DNA of 33,662 nucleotides from Methylophaga sulfidovorans (GCF_900114205.1 NZ_FOSH01000012.1:59290-92951); one strand, 5' to 3'; shown: positions 15,836 to 25,045, counted from the stretch's first letter. The notes: generated by a model not told the origin, from the letters alone. Numbers and translations: made by a program.

Positions 15836-17951
15836 ATGGCCAAATGGTCACTTCGAAATAAACTATTACTCATCACCATCAGTATATTGATCTTCTCTCA
15901 AGGATTGATAACCCTCGTTGGGGTCTTTTCGATGAAACATGCGAGTGATGATGCCAGTGAAACTGTAAAAAGTTACTTGAAGAAAGAGGTGTCAAATTAC
16001 CTGGAAGTATCAGCTGAAAATGCGGCTATCAGTGTGTCCTCTTATCTCAATCGTTCTTTCGATATTCCAATTACCTTGGCTAAAATACTAGAGGAAAGCA
16101 CCGGAAGTCCGAATGATTTAGTATTTACTCGCGATCAGATAAAACAGATGATGGGCAGTGCGCTGGAAAGTAATAAACATATCAGTGCCTTATACACACA
16201 ATTTGAGCTTATAGTTATGACCAAATGGACGAGTTTTACATCGGACGCGGCGATCACACGACGAGTATAGGAACGTTAGAGATTTACTGGGTAAGGGAGG
16301 GTGAAAAACTCGTTTACTACCCTGTAGAAGATCCTAACGAAAAATACCTGGATGAAAAAGATGAGTTTGGTCAACGTGAGTCTGAGTGGTATCTGTGCAG
16401 TCATGATACCGGTAAAAATTGTACGATTGAGCCTTACCTCTATGAAATTGAACCGGGCAAGCAAGAGTTAATGACCACCCTCACAGCCCCCGTTATAAAA
16501 AATAATCAATTCAAAGGCTTAGTTGGTATAGACATTAATTTGCCTGTTATTCAAAAGCGTATGCAGAAAATCGCTGAATCCCTTTATGATGGCGTCGGTC
16601 AGGTACATTTACTGAGTGCGGGTCATCGTCTTATTGCTAGCTCCAAATTTAATGAAAAGTTAACCCGTCCATTAGCTGAAGCTGATGAATCGCTGGCTGA
16701 AGCTGTGGTTGGTTTGACCGAAATGAAAGAGTTGGAATTGAATAACGATATTGTCGTTTCTGTACCGGTGAAGATTAATGCTTCAGATACTAATTGGCAG
16801 CTAGTGCTAACTGTGCCAGAAGCGGCAGCAATGGCTGGTCAATATGCTTTAACAAAAGAGCTTGATGAAGGTAAAAACACCACGTTAGGTTTGATGATTA
16901 TATTTGGTGTGATTGCTTCTGTTGTATCGATGTTCCTCATTGTCTGGCTCGTTCGTACTATCGTGACGCCAATGAATGATATGCGCGATAAAATTTTCAA
17001 TCTTGCCTCGAATGAGGGTGATCTAACGCAACAATTACATATCGAACACCATAAAGAGTTGATTGATATTGCTACAGGCTTTAACGCCTTTACAGAAAAG
17101 TTACGAGACATGATTAAAAAGCTGCAACAGCAATCTACTGCTATGCAGCACCATGCTGATTTATTAGAAGAAAATGCACAAGCAGCAGCCTTGTCGATAG
17201 AACATCAACGTAAGGAAACTGATAGTGTCGCGACTCCAATGGAAGAAATGTCGACAGCGAGTAACGAGGTGACACAGCTTGCTAATAGCAGTGCTCAAGA
17301 AGCCGATGCCGCTCATAACTTCCTAAAAGTAACGCAAACAAACTTTGAGCGAAATGTACGTGAGATACAAACTGTTGCTAAAGACATGGAAACAGTCAGT
17401 GATCGTATCTATCAAGTATCAGCTCGAAGTGTTGATATTAATAGCATTTTAGAAACAATTGGCGGTATTGCTGAACAAACTAACTTGCTAGCATTGAATG
17501 CTGCAATTGAAGCGGCTCGTGCGGGTGAGCAGGGCAGAGGCTTTGGGTTGTAGCTGATGAAGTACGTAAGCTGGCTGCCAGTACGCAAGAGTCTACGGCT
17601 GAAATTAATGGATTGATTGAAGCACTTCAGAATGATGTCAAAACAACAGTTGAGCAAATTGATGTAGACAGAGAACGAGTGACTAAGGCATCAGTAGAAA
17701 CAACAGAAAGTTACGAGCAACTTGTCGACGTCGCTAATCGTATTATGGCCATTGCCAATAACACAACCATGGTAGCGACAGCGGCGGAAGAACAAAGCCA
17801 GGTGAGTAAAGAAATCAACCGTAATATCGCTGGTATCGGTGATGCTGCCAGTGAACTCAGCAATCAGTCAGATATGGTGAATAAGATTAGCCATGATCTA
17901 CATGATGTTGCTTTGGCACTGAATGAGCAGCTGTCTAAATTGAAGTCATAA
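15836..17951 (+). pseudogene. Cache-HAMP methyl-accepting chemotaxis protein broken by two frameshifts
   Basis: Remains of a transmembrane chemoreceptor of about 705 residues, now in three frames (15836-16270, to 17553, to 17951). The first part has membrane helix 1 (LLLITISILIFSQGLITLVG) and the start of a periplasmic Cache sensor. The second part continues the Cache domain from DQMDEFYIGRG, then membrane helix 2, HAMP and most of the signalling domain, including [18 protein letters not shown]. The third part resumes at VVADEVRKLAAS. The first break is near 16206 and the second near 17545, where ggctttgggttgta appears to lack one base relative to the conserved GFAVVADE codons. Both are single-base losses. 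Either the gene is dead or the assembly has base errors here; codon quality is otherwise good, so decay would be recent. Confidence 0.88.
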
Positions 17952-17957
17952 TAATGA

Positions 17958-17994
17958 CCCGACCGGCGCTGGTGAGTGGCGGTCGGGTTTTTTT
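17958..17994 (+). terminator. Intrinsic terminator after the chemoreceptor
   Basis: GC-rich 8-bp stem (cccgaccg/cggtcggg) with a 14-nt loop followed by seven T, starting 6 bp after the stop codon. Confidence 0.92.
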
Positions 17995-18104
17995 CTACTG
18001 ACTTGGTGTGTTCGCTAAGTTAAATGATTAGTCATATCAGAAAGGTCGGAATCAGTATGATTAGAGCGTTCAAGTTTCTATTGATTTTGACCATTAAATT
18101 TCAT

Positions 18105-18119
18105 AACACTTCTCTAAAA
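18105..18119 (+). repeat. 15-nt direct repeat, copy 1 (lytic transglycosylase leader)
   Basis: AACACTTCTCTAAAA occurs here, 82 bp before the transglycosylase start, and again at 20120-20134 before the helix-hairpin-helix gene. The similar distance to each start suggests a shared promoter or regulatory element, though no protein can be named. Confidence 0.6.
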
Positions 18120-18201
18120 AGAACGGCATAATATTGCAGGCCTGAATCTGTTCCAGGCCCTGACTTACAAGTCATTTCGCATTTAACCATTGGAACATCG
18201 A

Positions 18202-20049
18202 ATGAAACGCATTGGATGGTTGCTTTGCATTTTATATAGTTCGAACGCACTGTCCGCAGGCGAAGTTGAAATCCCCTTACTGGCTGAAACCTCACATCTC
18301 CAGTCCGCGATAAGTCGTGTGCTTGAATTTGATGAAAATGGCAAAGCAACACTAGGTGAGGACCCGTGCAACCGGGTTGATTTATCCGATATGAAAGTGG
18401 CAACAGCCGATACTCAACTGTCAGTGGATATGGCAGTGGCAGCTACTACAGGTGTCCGCGTATTTGGCACTTGTCGTGGATTGACGCCATGGCAGGGCCG
18501 TCTGGCATTAAAACTGACGCCACAGGTGACGCAATCAGGTCTGGCTATAGAGTTTGTGCCTGCAGCAATTGAATTGTCTCGCTCAGATAATAGCCCCGGT
18601 ATTTTGAGTAAACCGGTGCAGTTGATTGCAGATGCCGTACTGCTACCAAGAATGAAACGGGTGAAAATTGATCTTGCCGGGCCACTGAATGAGATTGATG
18701 GATTAATTGAGCAACTGCTGGGGCCGAATAAAACGCAAGGTATTGAACAATCCCTGGTGCAACGGACACATATTGCTCGGCTGCAGACTGAAGAAACTGG
18801 TGTCAGAGCCTGGTTGGCTTTTCAGGTTCGCGCTTCTGTACCTGGTAATGAAGCACCTGAGCCGGTTTTTGATGCCAACGAAGCAGCACAATGGCAAACG
18901 CTGGAAGATGAGTTTGATGGCTTTCTGACAACCATCATTTCGACCTTGGCAGAGTCAACCAATTCTCATGATTTACGAATGGAATTACTCGCCATCTTGC
19001 TCGATGCGAGATATGCCATTGCCGAGGCGTTAACGGTCGATAATTCTGAGTCAGATCCCGTTCGAGAGCTATTCTTAACGACATGGGAGCGATTGCGACC
19101 ACTGATGAACCAACTGGAAGGCATGGAAACGCCCGGCCTGGAAGTGGATTATCGACTTGCTGCATTTATTGCTGGTGGCGATGCACTTCGAGCACTTGAT
19201 GCCCTTGGGCCTGAATATGGTTTAGAAATGTCACGTGACGGATTACGTAGACTCGCCCGTTTGTTACTGGCTGGAGCAGCGCCTCCAAGTTTTACACCGC
19301 TACCTTTGGAGATAGATCCGACGTTTCGTGATTTGTTTGGCTTTAATAACAACGATGAGATCACCTCAGCAACGACTGAGTTAACACGACATGTCATTGA
19401 TAGTTTTGGTTTGTTAGGAACTTGGCTGTTGCCGGCAGCTAATGCAGCAACCATTGCTCCTGCCGAGGCCTTAAAGGGCCTGGTTCCACAACGGGATAAT
19501 CTCAATGATTACCTTGAACTGGTCGACAGCTTGCTGCAAGAGCAATCCAGCGAGTGGCTATCTGAGAATAAGAAGATGCCAGCCAGATTGGCCGAGCGGC
19601 TCAATCCTTTAGTTCGGGCTACAGCATGGAAAGAATCCTGCTGGCGGCAGTTTGTTGGCTCGAGTAAAGATCCTAAAGTGCTACGTTCGCCGGTGGGTGC
19701 AGTCGGTATGATGCAGATTAATGGTCGGGTATGGCGAAAAGTCTATGATCTTGACCGCCTCGTTGATGAAGTTGACTACAATGTAAATGCAGGCATCGAT
19801 ATCCTGACGCATTACATGATTGATTATGCGATCCGACGTGGTGAGCATGAGCAACCGGGCGGGGATGACAACTTGATCAAAGCAAGCTATGCCGCATATA
19901 ACGGCGGGCCAGGACAGTTGGCACGATATCGTCTGGATAACACACCTGCCAGATTGAAGGCCATCGATAATACATTCTGGAGCTACTACACCAGCTTCAA
20001 CTCAGGTGAATTACCGGATATCTCAAGTTGTTACGTGGTCGGTAACTAA
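18202..20049 (+). CDS. Lytic transglycosylase (SLT domain) with long N-terminal region
   Basis: Exported murein hydrolase of 615 aa, cleaving between MurNAc and GlcNAc to give 1,6-anhydro ends. The ATG at 18202 begins a signal peptide (MKRIGWLLCILYSSNALSA); the frame also opens at a TTG 12 bases earlier. The first 430 residues contain no domain I recognise, though residues 30-160 look strand-rich. The C-terminal SLT domain has the catalytic Glu near 478 (TAWKESCW), then SPVGAVGMMQIN, NVNAGIDIL and the signature SYAAYNGGPGQLARY. The long N-terminal part resembles none of the common Slt70 or Mlt layouts I can recall. A weak hairpin overlaps the stop at 20044-20074. Confidence 0.88.
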   Translation: MKRIGWLLCILYSSNALSAGEVEIPLLAETSHLQSAISRVLEFDENGKATLGEDPCNRVDLSDMKVATADTQLSVDMAVAATTGVRVFGTCRGLTPWQGRLALKLTPQVTQSGLAIEFVPAAIELSRSDNSPGILSKPVQLIADAVLLPRMKRVKIDLAGPLNEIDGLIEQLLGPNKTQGIEQSLVQRTHIARLQTEETGVRAWLAFQVRASVPGNEAPEPVFDANEAAQWQTLEDEFDGFLTTIISTLAESTNSHDLRMELLAILLDARYAIAEALTVDNSESDPVRELFLTTWERLRPLMNQLEGMETPGLEVDYRLAAFIAGGDALRALDALGPEYGLEMSRDGLRRLARLLLAGAAPPSFTPLPLEIDPTFRDLFGFNNNDEITSATTELTRHVIDSFGLLGTWLLPAANAATIAPAEALKGLVPQRDNLNDYLELVDSLLQEQSSEWLSENKKMPARLAERLNPLVRATAWKESCWRQFVGSSKDPKVLRSPVGAVGMMQINGRVWRKVYDLDRLVDEVDYNVNAGIDILTHYMIDYAIRRGEHEQPGGDDNLIKASYAAYNGGPGQLARYRLDNTPARLKAIDNTFWSYYTSFNSGELPDISSCYVVGN

Positions 20050-20119
20050 CGGCAAGATAACCCTCCGGTTAGTTGTCATAATCAATACGCTCAGAAATTG
20101 TCGTTTTAACTTCCTCACA

Positions 20120-20134
20120 AACACTTCTCTAAAA
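20120..20134 (+). repeat. 15-nt direct repeat, copy 2 (HhH gene leader)
   Basis: Second identical copy of AACACTTCTCTAAAA, 94 bp before the helix-hairpin-helix gene start. See copy 1 at 18105-18119. Confidence 0.6.
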
Positions 20135-20228
20135 CAGATCATAAGTAATAAGATGATTAACAAGTAAAGCTTAGGATGCTTCTGGCATGCAGCCCGTAAC
20201 TAAAATTATGTGTATATAAGGAGAACTT

Positions 20229-20465
20229 GTGGCATTTTCTGAGCTAGAAAAACAGGCATTGTTGTCTGTAAAAGGTGTTGGTCCTACTGTTATTAAAAGA
20301 TTTGAAGAAATTGGTATCAATACGCTTTCTGAGTTAGCCACTTATCAGGCAGCAGATATCGCAGAAATGGTGGCCTCAATGTTACGGACAAGCTGTTGGA
20401 AAAATAGCCCGCAAGCCAAAGCGGCTATCGAGGCTGCTATTACCAGGGCAAAACAAGGATTGTAG
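20229..20465 (+). CDS. Small helix-hairpin-helix protein
   Basis: 78-aa cytoplasmic protein. Residues about 10-45 carry a helix-hairpin-helix unit (LLSVKGVGPTVIKRFEEIGI, then LSELATYQAADIAEMV), a non-specific DNA-binding fold seen in DUF4332 and 'pathogenicity locus' proteins. GTG start at 20229 with AAGGAG seven bases upstream. The C-terminus is a Lys/Ala helix. Function unknown; a nucleic-acid role is inferred from the fold. Confidence 0.75.
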   Translation: MAFSELEKQALLSVKGVGPTVIKRFEEIGINTLSELATYQAADIAEMVASMLRTSCWKNSPQAKAAIEAAITRAKQGL

Positions 20466-20546
20466 TGAAAGTTTGTACTGTAGGTGATAGGCAGTATTTC
20501 AAATTTATTAGCAGCAGTCGCCGTAGAGCCTTAACTTATATCGCTT

Positions 20547-20768
20547 ATGGTGTGCTGTAGGCTGTGTGATAATGGACATTCCATCAGTGAGGTGATCACT
20601 GCCCTCATTGGCGCAGGTTTAAGAATCGAGATATTCTCTGAGCATCCATACAGTCCGTATAACTGCTTTGAAGATCTGCAGTATGTCCCTGACTTAGGCT
20701 ATCAGATGCTATATAGAGAGCAGCAGGCACTGTTATTGTTTTCAATAAAAGCACGAAAAATGGTTTAA
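20547..20768 (+). pseudogene. Remnant of a SAM-dependent methyltransferase (C-terminal part only)
   Basis: The frame reads NGHSISEVITALIGAGLRIE, then EHPYSPYNCF and ends LLFSIKARK. This matches the C-terminal end of class I SAM methyltransferases, where a conserved (W)NHSLSE..LI.AGL.IE block is followed by (L)PL.FS.KA.K. The SAM-binding N-terminal two-thirds is absent and no ribosome site precedes the ATG at 20547. I judge it a truncated relic; homology starts at about the tenth codon. Confidence 0.6.
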
Positions 20769-21219
20769 AAGTCTTCAAGTTGAGTGAGTTATCATTTACA
20801 TAAGCTGTAACGGATGATTCATGTTAACGCCAGTCACTACTATGATAATTTCACACTAAATATGCCAAGATGTTTATTTAATGCAGATTATTGATTGTTT
20901 ATTTTTAATCCATTGATTGGTAGTCATATTTTTTTCTAACTGATTGAACATTGAAAAACGGCTATGAAACCCAGCGGTATAAGCTCTGATTTATATTGGT
21001 GCATAAGGAGTATTGAGTGCACTGTTTTGAAATATTTTGTTTCCAATTGGGGCGGTATAGATTGAGACTGACTCATTAAAACGAATATGAATTCCTGGAA
21101 ATTCTGCATATATATAATGATCGGTATCAGAATTTTGAATCCTCGAATTATCGGCACAAGTTCACTCAGCCTTATCGCTAAATACTTGTTATGATCCACG
21201 ACTTTTATTGGATGAAAAA
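20769..21219. other. Intergenic region, no gene seen
   Basis: AT-rich 450-bp stretch before greB. A minus-strand frame (20936-21199) exists but lacks a ribosome site and has no protein-like features, so I treat it as chance. Contains the greB promoter by position. No terminator or structured RNA recognised. Could be further eroded sequence continuing the methyltransferase relic. Confidence 0.5.
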
Positions 21220-21687
21220 ATGGCTTCTTCCCCTTATGTAACTGCTGAAGGCTACGCAGAGCTGAATCAAGAACTCACTGCACGTTGGGCGCGACGCCGT
21301 GATGTGGTGAAAGCGCTATCAGCTGCAGCGGCGGAAGGGGATCGTTCTGAGAATGCTGAATATATCTATCGTAAAAAAGAGTTACGTGAGATCGACCGCC
21401 GTATTCGTTATCTGCAAAAACGACTGCCTGATTTAAAAGTGGTGGATCAGGCGCCTGATAATCAATCACATATTTTTTTCGCTGCCTGGGTGACTGTTGA
21501 AACAGAAGAGGGAGATGAGAAAGAATATCGCATTGTTGGGCCGGACGAGATTGATGCATCAAAAGGTTATATCAGCATTGATTCACCACTAGCACGTAAG
21601 TTACTCGGTAAGACAATAGATGATGAAGTAGTCATAGAAGTGGCTGGCCAGAAAAAAGTGTATTTCGTATTAGCAATACGTTATTAG
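21220..21687 (+). CDS. greB: Transcription elongation factor GreB
   Basis: 155-aa factor that enters the RNA polymerase secondary channel and stimulates cleavage of backtracked RNA. The N-terminal coiled coil carries the acidic tip sequence GDRSENAEYIY (about 45-55), with the two essential acidic residues. It is followed by RRIRYLQKRL, and the C-terminal FKBP-like domain has RIVGPDEID and YISIDSPLARKLLGK. Residues match the GreB rather than GreA subtype (RREIDRR-type linker, EYxI..VG). Start taken at the ATG at 21220; a TTG four codons earlier is in frame. Single gene, 116 bp before the zinc operon. Confidence 0.95.
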   Translation: MASSPYVTAEGYAELNQELTARWARRRDVVKALSAAAAEGDRSENAEYIYRKKELREIDRRIRYLQKRLPDLKVVDQAPDNQSHIFFAAWVTVETEEGDEKEYRIVGPDEIDASKGYISIDSPLARKLLGKTIDDEVVIEVAGQKKVYFVLAIRY

Positions 21688-21771
21688 TTCTAAGACGTTG
21701 TTTCCCAACATCTGATTTCATTATCTGTTTCAAAGGTTAATTTTTCTTGCATCTGCTATTTTTTAACAATA

Positions 21772-21786
21772 TGATACGATATATCA
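21772..21786. promoter_or_regulatory. Putative Zur operator upstream of the MerC-like/dksA2 operon
   Basis: TGATACGATATATCA has 5-bp inverted arms (TGATA/TATCA) around a 5-bp centre and lies 18 bp before the MerC-like ATG. The same element with two differences (TGATATGATATATCG) lies before the ABC/TonB operon at 25046-25060. Since zur lies between these operons and their products are typical zinc-starvation functions, a Zur site is the simplest reading. Confidence 0.6.
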
Positions 21787-21803
21787 TAAATTAAGAGGCG
21801 CTT

Positions 21804-22181
21804 ATGAAAGACAATATTGCGATTGCCTGTTCAGGATTGTGTTTAGTGCATTGTGTTGTTACACCCATAGTGATGGGCTTAGCAGCATTAGGGGCTGTTA
21901 GTGCGTGGTTGGACTCCCCCTGGATTCATCAATTGATGTTAGTACCCGTCATATTATTAGCGCTGCTGAGTCTACCGTTTGCTTATATCAAACATGGCAA
22001 TCATGTACCGATGATTATGGTGGTGCTTGGAATTAGTGCAATGGTCTCAACCTTTTTCTTACCAGAACATTATGAGTTCTGGATCACAATTCCAGCAGCA
22101 CTCGTCATTATGAGTGGTCATTTCTGGAATCGACAGTTAATCGCCAAAACAGCCTTGGTGATGGAGCCCAGTAATGGATGA
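21804..22181 (+). CDS. MerC-family small membrane protein
   Basis: 125-aa inner-membrane protein with four hydrophobic segments. The N-terminus has the MerC-domain cysteine cluster CSGLCLVHC (Cys9, Cys13, Cys17) just before or in the first helix. MerC family members move or sense Hg(II) or other soft metals. Here no mer genes are near, and the context is zinc homeostasis, so a metal uptake or sensing role is inferred. It is the first gene of an operon: its last 8 bp (ATGGATGA) overlap the next gene's start. A putative Zur operator precedes it. Confidence 0.78.
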   Translation: MKDNIAIACSGLCLVHCVVTPIVMGLAALGAVSAWLDSPWIHQLMLVPVILLALLSLPFAYIKHGNHVPMIMVVLGISAMVSTFFLPEHYEFWITIPAALVIMSGHFWNRQLIAKTALVMEPSNG

Positions 22182-22578
22182 AAAAACACTATTGGCAATG
22201 GATGAAGCTGATTATATGAATGATGAGCAGTTAGCTTTTTTTGATGCCAGATTAATTGAGTTAAGGCAACAAACGCTGGATGAAATTGAGGCATCAAAGC
22301 AGGAAATTAATTACGGCAGAGTGAGCGATGTATCTGATCGGGCGACTTTAGAGGAAGAGGCCCAGATAGCCCTAAGGTTAGCCGATCGAAAACGTCAGCT
22401 TATTCCTAAAATTGATAAAGCCAGACAGCGAATACGTCAGGGAGAGTACGGCTACTGTTTAGAAAGTGGCGACCCCATCGGTTTAGAGCGTTTATTGATT
22501 AGACCCACCGCTGAATACAGTACGGATATCAAGAATATAAATGAAAAAAGAGAACGACGTTATGAAGACAAACGATAA
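22174..22578 (+). CDS. dksA2: DksA2-like zinc-independent transcription factor
   Basis: 134-aa DksA family protein that binds RNA polymerase and works with ppGpp. The coiled-coil tip has the conserved D-x-A (Asp55, Ala57 in SDRATLEEE). The C-terminal domain aligns with the DksA zinc finger, but only one of four ligand cysteines remains: Cys95 is kept, while the others are Ser98, Ser116 and Ile119. This is the pattern of P. aeruginosa DksA2, which replaces DksA when zinc is scarce. Overlaps the MerC-like gene by 8 bp and the GTPase gene by 17 bp, so translation is coupled. Confidence 0.9.
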   Translation: MDEKTLLAMDEADYMNDEQLAFFDARLIELRQQTLDEIEASKQEINYGRVSDVSDRATLEEEAQIALRLADRKRQLIPKIDKARQRIRQGEYGYCLESGDPIGLERLLIRPTAEYSTDIKNINEKRERRYEDKR

Positions 22579-23770
22579 TCGCCTGCCTGTGACAGTATTG
22601 TCCGGTTTTCTCGGCGCAGGGAAGACGACGGTACTCAACCACATTCTAAATAATCGTGAAGGCAGAAAAGTTGCGGTTATTGTGAATGATATGAGCGAAA
22701 TTAATATTGATGCTCAGCAACTCAATAACGAAGTTGATTTTAATCGCGCAGAAGAAAAACTGGTTGAAATGAGCAATGGCTGCATTTGTTGTACCTTGCG
22801 TGAGGATTTGCTGATCGAAGTCAAGCGTCTGGCTGATGAAGGCCGCTTTGATTATCTGGTGATTGAATCAACGGGTATTTCTGAACCCTTGCCTGTGGCT
22901 GAAACATTTACATTTGCTGATGAAGATGGCGAGAGTTTATCGACGATTGCTCGTTTAGATACCATGGTTACCGTGGTCGATGCGGTAAATTTTCTGAAAG
23001 ATTTTCGTGAAGCTGAGCTGCTGAAAGATAGAGGCGAGCACCTTGGTGATGAGGATATGCGGAGTGTTGCAGATCTTTTGATAGAGCAGGTGGAGTTTTG
23101 CGATGTCATTCTTATCAGCAAAACAGACCTTTGCAGCATAGGGGATCTGCATGAATTGATTTCAATACTGAGAAGTTTGAATACACAGGCGGATATCTTC
23201 CCACTGAAACACGGACAAGTGGAGCTCGATAAAGTACTTGCAACGCATAAGTTTGATTTTGATAAAGCTTCACAAGCACCTGGTTGGCTGCAGGAAGTCA
23301 GGGGAGAACATGTGCCGGAAACTGAAGAATATGGCATCAGCAGTTTTTCATACACAGCCCGTAAGCCTTTTCATCCTGAGAAGTTTTATGAGTTCCTGCA
23401 CCAGGATTGGCCTGACGGTAAGTTAATTCGCTCTAAAGGCTATTTCTGGTTGGCGACTCGTCCACAATTTGCTGGTCACTGGAGTCAAGCTGGTGGCATC
23501 GCTCATCATGGTTTTGCTGGCATGTTCTGGAAAGCAGTTCCTGAAGATCGCTGGCCACAAGATGAAGCATCGAGAGAGGTCATCATGGAGCACTGGCAAG
23601 AACCTTTTGGAGATATGCGTCAGGAGCTGGTGTTTATCGGTCAGAACTTGAATGAATCGATGATAAGACAGCAATTAGATGCGTGTTTGTTAAGTGATGA
23701 TGAATTGCTGGCTGGCAAGTCTATGTGGCAGACCTTACCCGATCCATTTCCAGAGTGGCAGATGCAATGA
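22562..23770 (+). CDS. zigA: COG0523 metal-chaperone GTPase (ZigA-like)
   Basis: 402 aa from the ATG at 22562 (an in-frame ATG also exists at 22541). The P-loop is GFLGAGKTT, the metal site is [10 protein letters not shown] (CxCC), and the guanine motif is SKTD. The G3 region is preceded by [15 protein letters not shown]. The C-terminal CobW_C domain follows from about residue 265 ([20 protein letters not shown]). ZigA-type members are induced by zinc starvation and are thought to load zinc into client proteins. Its start overlaps dksA2 and its stop overlaps the DUF1826 gene (ATGA), all in one operon. Confidence 0.93.
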   Translation: MKTNDNRLPVTVLSGFLGAGKTTVLNHILNNREGRKVAVIVNDMSEINIDAQQLNNEVDFNRAEEKLVEMSNGCICCTLREDLLIEVKRLADEGRFDYLVIESTGISEPLPVAETFTFADEDGESLSTIARLDTMVTVVDAVNFLKDFREAELLKDRGEHLGDEDMRSVADLLIEQVEFCDVILISKTDLCSIGDLHELISILRSLNTQADIFPLKHGQVELDKVLATHKFDFDKASQAPGWLQEVRGEHVPETEEYGISSFSYTARKPFHPEKFYEFLHQDWPDGKLIRSKGYFWLATRPQFAGHWSQAGGIAHHGFAGMFWKAVPEDRWPQDEASREVIMEHWQEPFGDMRQELVFIGQNLNESMIRQQLDACLLSDDELLAGKSMWQTLPDPFPEWQMQ

Positions 23771-24423
23771 CAGCGTTAAAAAGACAAGAAATATATTTTA
23801 CTGATAACATTAAATATGCATCTGAACTATCTGATTTGTCAGATATATATTGTGATAATGTTAATCTGGCTTTATGGCGCAGAAACTTAAGCTCGGCATT
23901 GCACAATGATGTTAAAGGACTACTTAATACACATTCAAGTTTTGCACTGAGAGCAGTTTTAAAACCCAGCGAAGTGAAAGAATGGTTACGGGGTTCACTA
24001 AAGCAACAGGCTTTTACTGCACTGGAAAATGATATGACATTTCTGGCAGAAGTCTTTGCTGATTTGTTTGATTTAACGCATGTCGGTTTACGACTGGAAT
24101 TGTTAAATAAAACCATGTGTCCACGTTTTCATGTCGATAAATTATCATGTCGCCTGGTCACGACCTATTCAGGGAAAACGACTGAGTGGTTAACGGAGGA
24201 TAATGTTAATCGCAATAAGCTCGGTAGTGGCGCCAACGGACTGCCTGATGAGTCTTCGGGGATTTATCTGAATAAAGAAATGATTCAAACGGCAACTGAG
24301 GGCGATGTGTTATTGATGAAAGGGCAAGGTTGGCCTGAATCTGTTATCGATGGACTCGTTCATCGCTCACCATCAGCCACTCCAGGTGAGCGACGTTTAT
24401 TGTTAGGGATCGATTTTGCATAG
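23767..24423 (+). CDS. DUF1826 protein, candidate Fe(II)/2-oxoglutarate-type oxygenase
   Basis: 218 aa from the ATG at 23767, which overlaps the GTPase stop as ATGA. DUF1826 genes are regular neighbours of COG0523 in Zur-linked clusters; no function is established that I know of. The sequence shows [19 protein letters not shown] (His122, Asp124), GDVLLMKG, and GLVHRSP with His199, followed ten residues later by Arg209/Arg210 in [11 protein letters not shown]-x-D, distal His and an Arg ten residues on is the facial triad plus co-substrate Arg of Fe(II)/2-oxoglutarate oxygenases. The enzymatic call is inference from these motifs. It is the last gene of the operon. Confidence 0.85.
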   Translation: MTALKRQEIYFTDNIKYASELSDLSDIYCDNVNLALWRRNLSSALHNDVKGLLNTHSSFALRAVLKPSEVKEWLRGSLKQQAFTALENDMTFLAEVFADLFDLTHVGLRLELLNKTMCPRFHVDKLSCRLVTTYSGKTTEWLTEDNVNRNKLGSGANGLPDESSGIYLNKEMIQTATEGDVLLMKGQGWPESVIDGLVHRSPSATPGERRLLLGIDFA

Positions 24424-24551
24424 CGTTCTAAATGAAAGGAAATCTATAGGATAAGTTCTTATACGGATAGGTTAACGTTTAAAATTCCGTTATCATCAAC
24501 AATTCATCGAACTAATAGCGAGTGATGATCGCGGAAGCCTGAAGTGAATTT

Positions 24552-25004
24552 ATGGATACACAGAAAGCAATTAATCAAGCTGAAAGAAGTTGTATAGAGC
24601 ATGGAGGTAAATTGACGCCTAAGCGGAAATTTGTGCTTGAGTTGTTATTAGAGAACAATCAACCACAATCTGCTTATGAAATTGCTGACTTGTATCAACG
24701 TAAATCAGGTGAAAAAATTCCGGCAATGTCTATCTACAGAATGCTGGAGTTCCTTATTGAGCAAGGCTTAGTACATAAGCTGGCCTCGACCAATAAATTT
24801 TTGGCTTGCTCTCACATTACATGCTCACATAAACATGAAACGCCGCAGTTTTTAATTTGTGATAACTGTCAGTCAGTTAGTGAAGTGGGGGTGGATACCA
24901 GACTGGTAGAAGCCCTAGAAAAAAGCATCAAACAAAATCATTTTCAATTAAATAGTCCGCAGCTTGAATTACATGGACTATGCAAGGATTGTCAGAACAA
25001 ATAA
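24552..25004 (+). CDS. zur: Zinc uptake regulator Zur (Fur family)
   Basis: 150-aa metal-dependent repressor. N-terminal winged helix (LTPKRKFVLELLLENNQPQS, MSIYRMLEFLIEQGLVHKL). Structural zinc cysteines are C-D-N-C (103, 106) and C-K-D-C (144, 147). Regulatory-site candidates are His75, Cys86, the His93/His95 pair and Glu111, the positions used by enterobacterial Zur. Fur proper would have a different metal motif (HHDH), which is missing, so the Zur subtype is favoured. It sits between the two operons it most likely controls. Its own leader holds ATAAGttCTTAT at 24451-24462 but no copy of the shared operator. Confidence 0.9.
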   Translation: MDTQKAINQAERSCIEHGGKLTPKRKFVLELLLENNQPQSAYEIADLYQRKSGEKIPAMSIYRMLEFLIEQGLVHKLASTNKFLACSHITCSHKHETPQFLICDNCQSVSEVGVDTRLVEALEKSIKQNHFQLNSPQLELHGLCKDCQNK

Positions 25005-25008
25005 ATCC

Positions 25009-25033
25009 AATCCGTATAGAAACGGGTTTCATT
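25009..25033 (+). terminator. Weak hairpin after zur
   Basis: 7-bp stem aatccgt/acgggtt (one T-G pair), 6-nt loop, followed by a T-rich stretch. Starts 5 bp after the zur stop. Plausible weak intrinsic terminator. Confidence 0.45.
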
Positions 25034-25045
25034 TCTTATCGATAT

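Noticed and set aside
20936-21199. Minus-strand ORF of 87 codons
   Set aside because: No ribosome site and no protein-like pattern; sits in AT-rich DNA.
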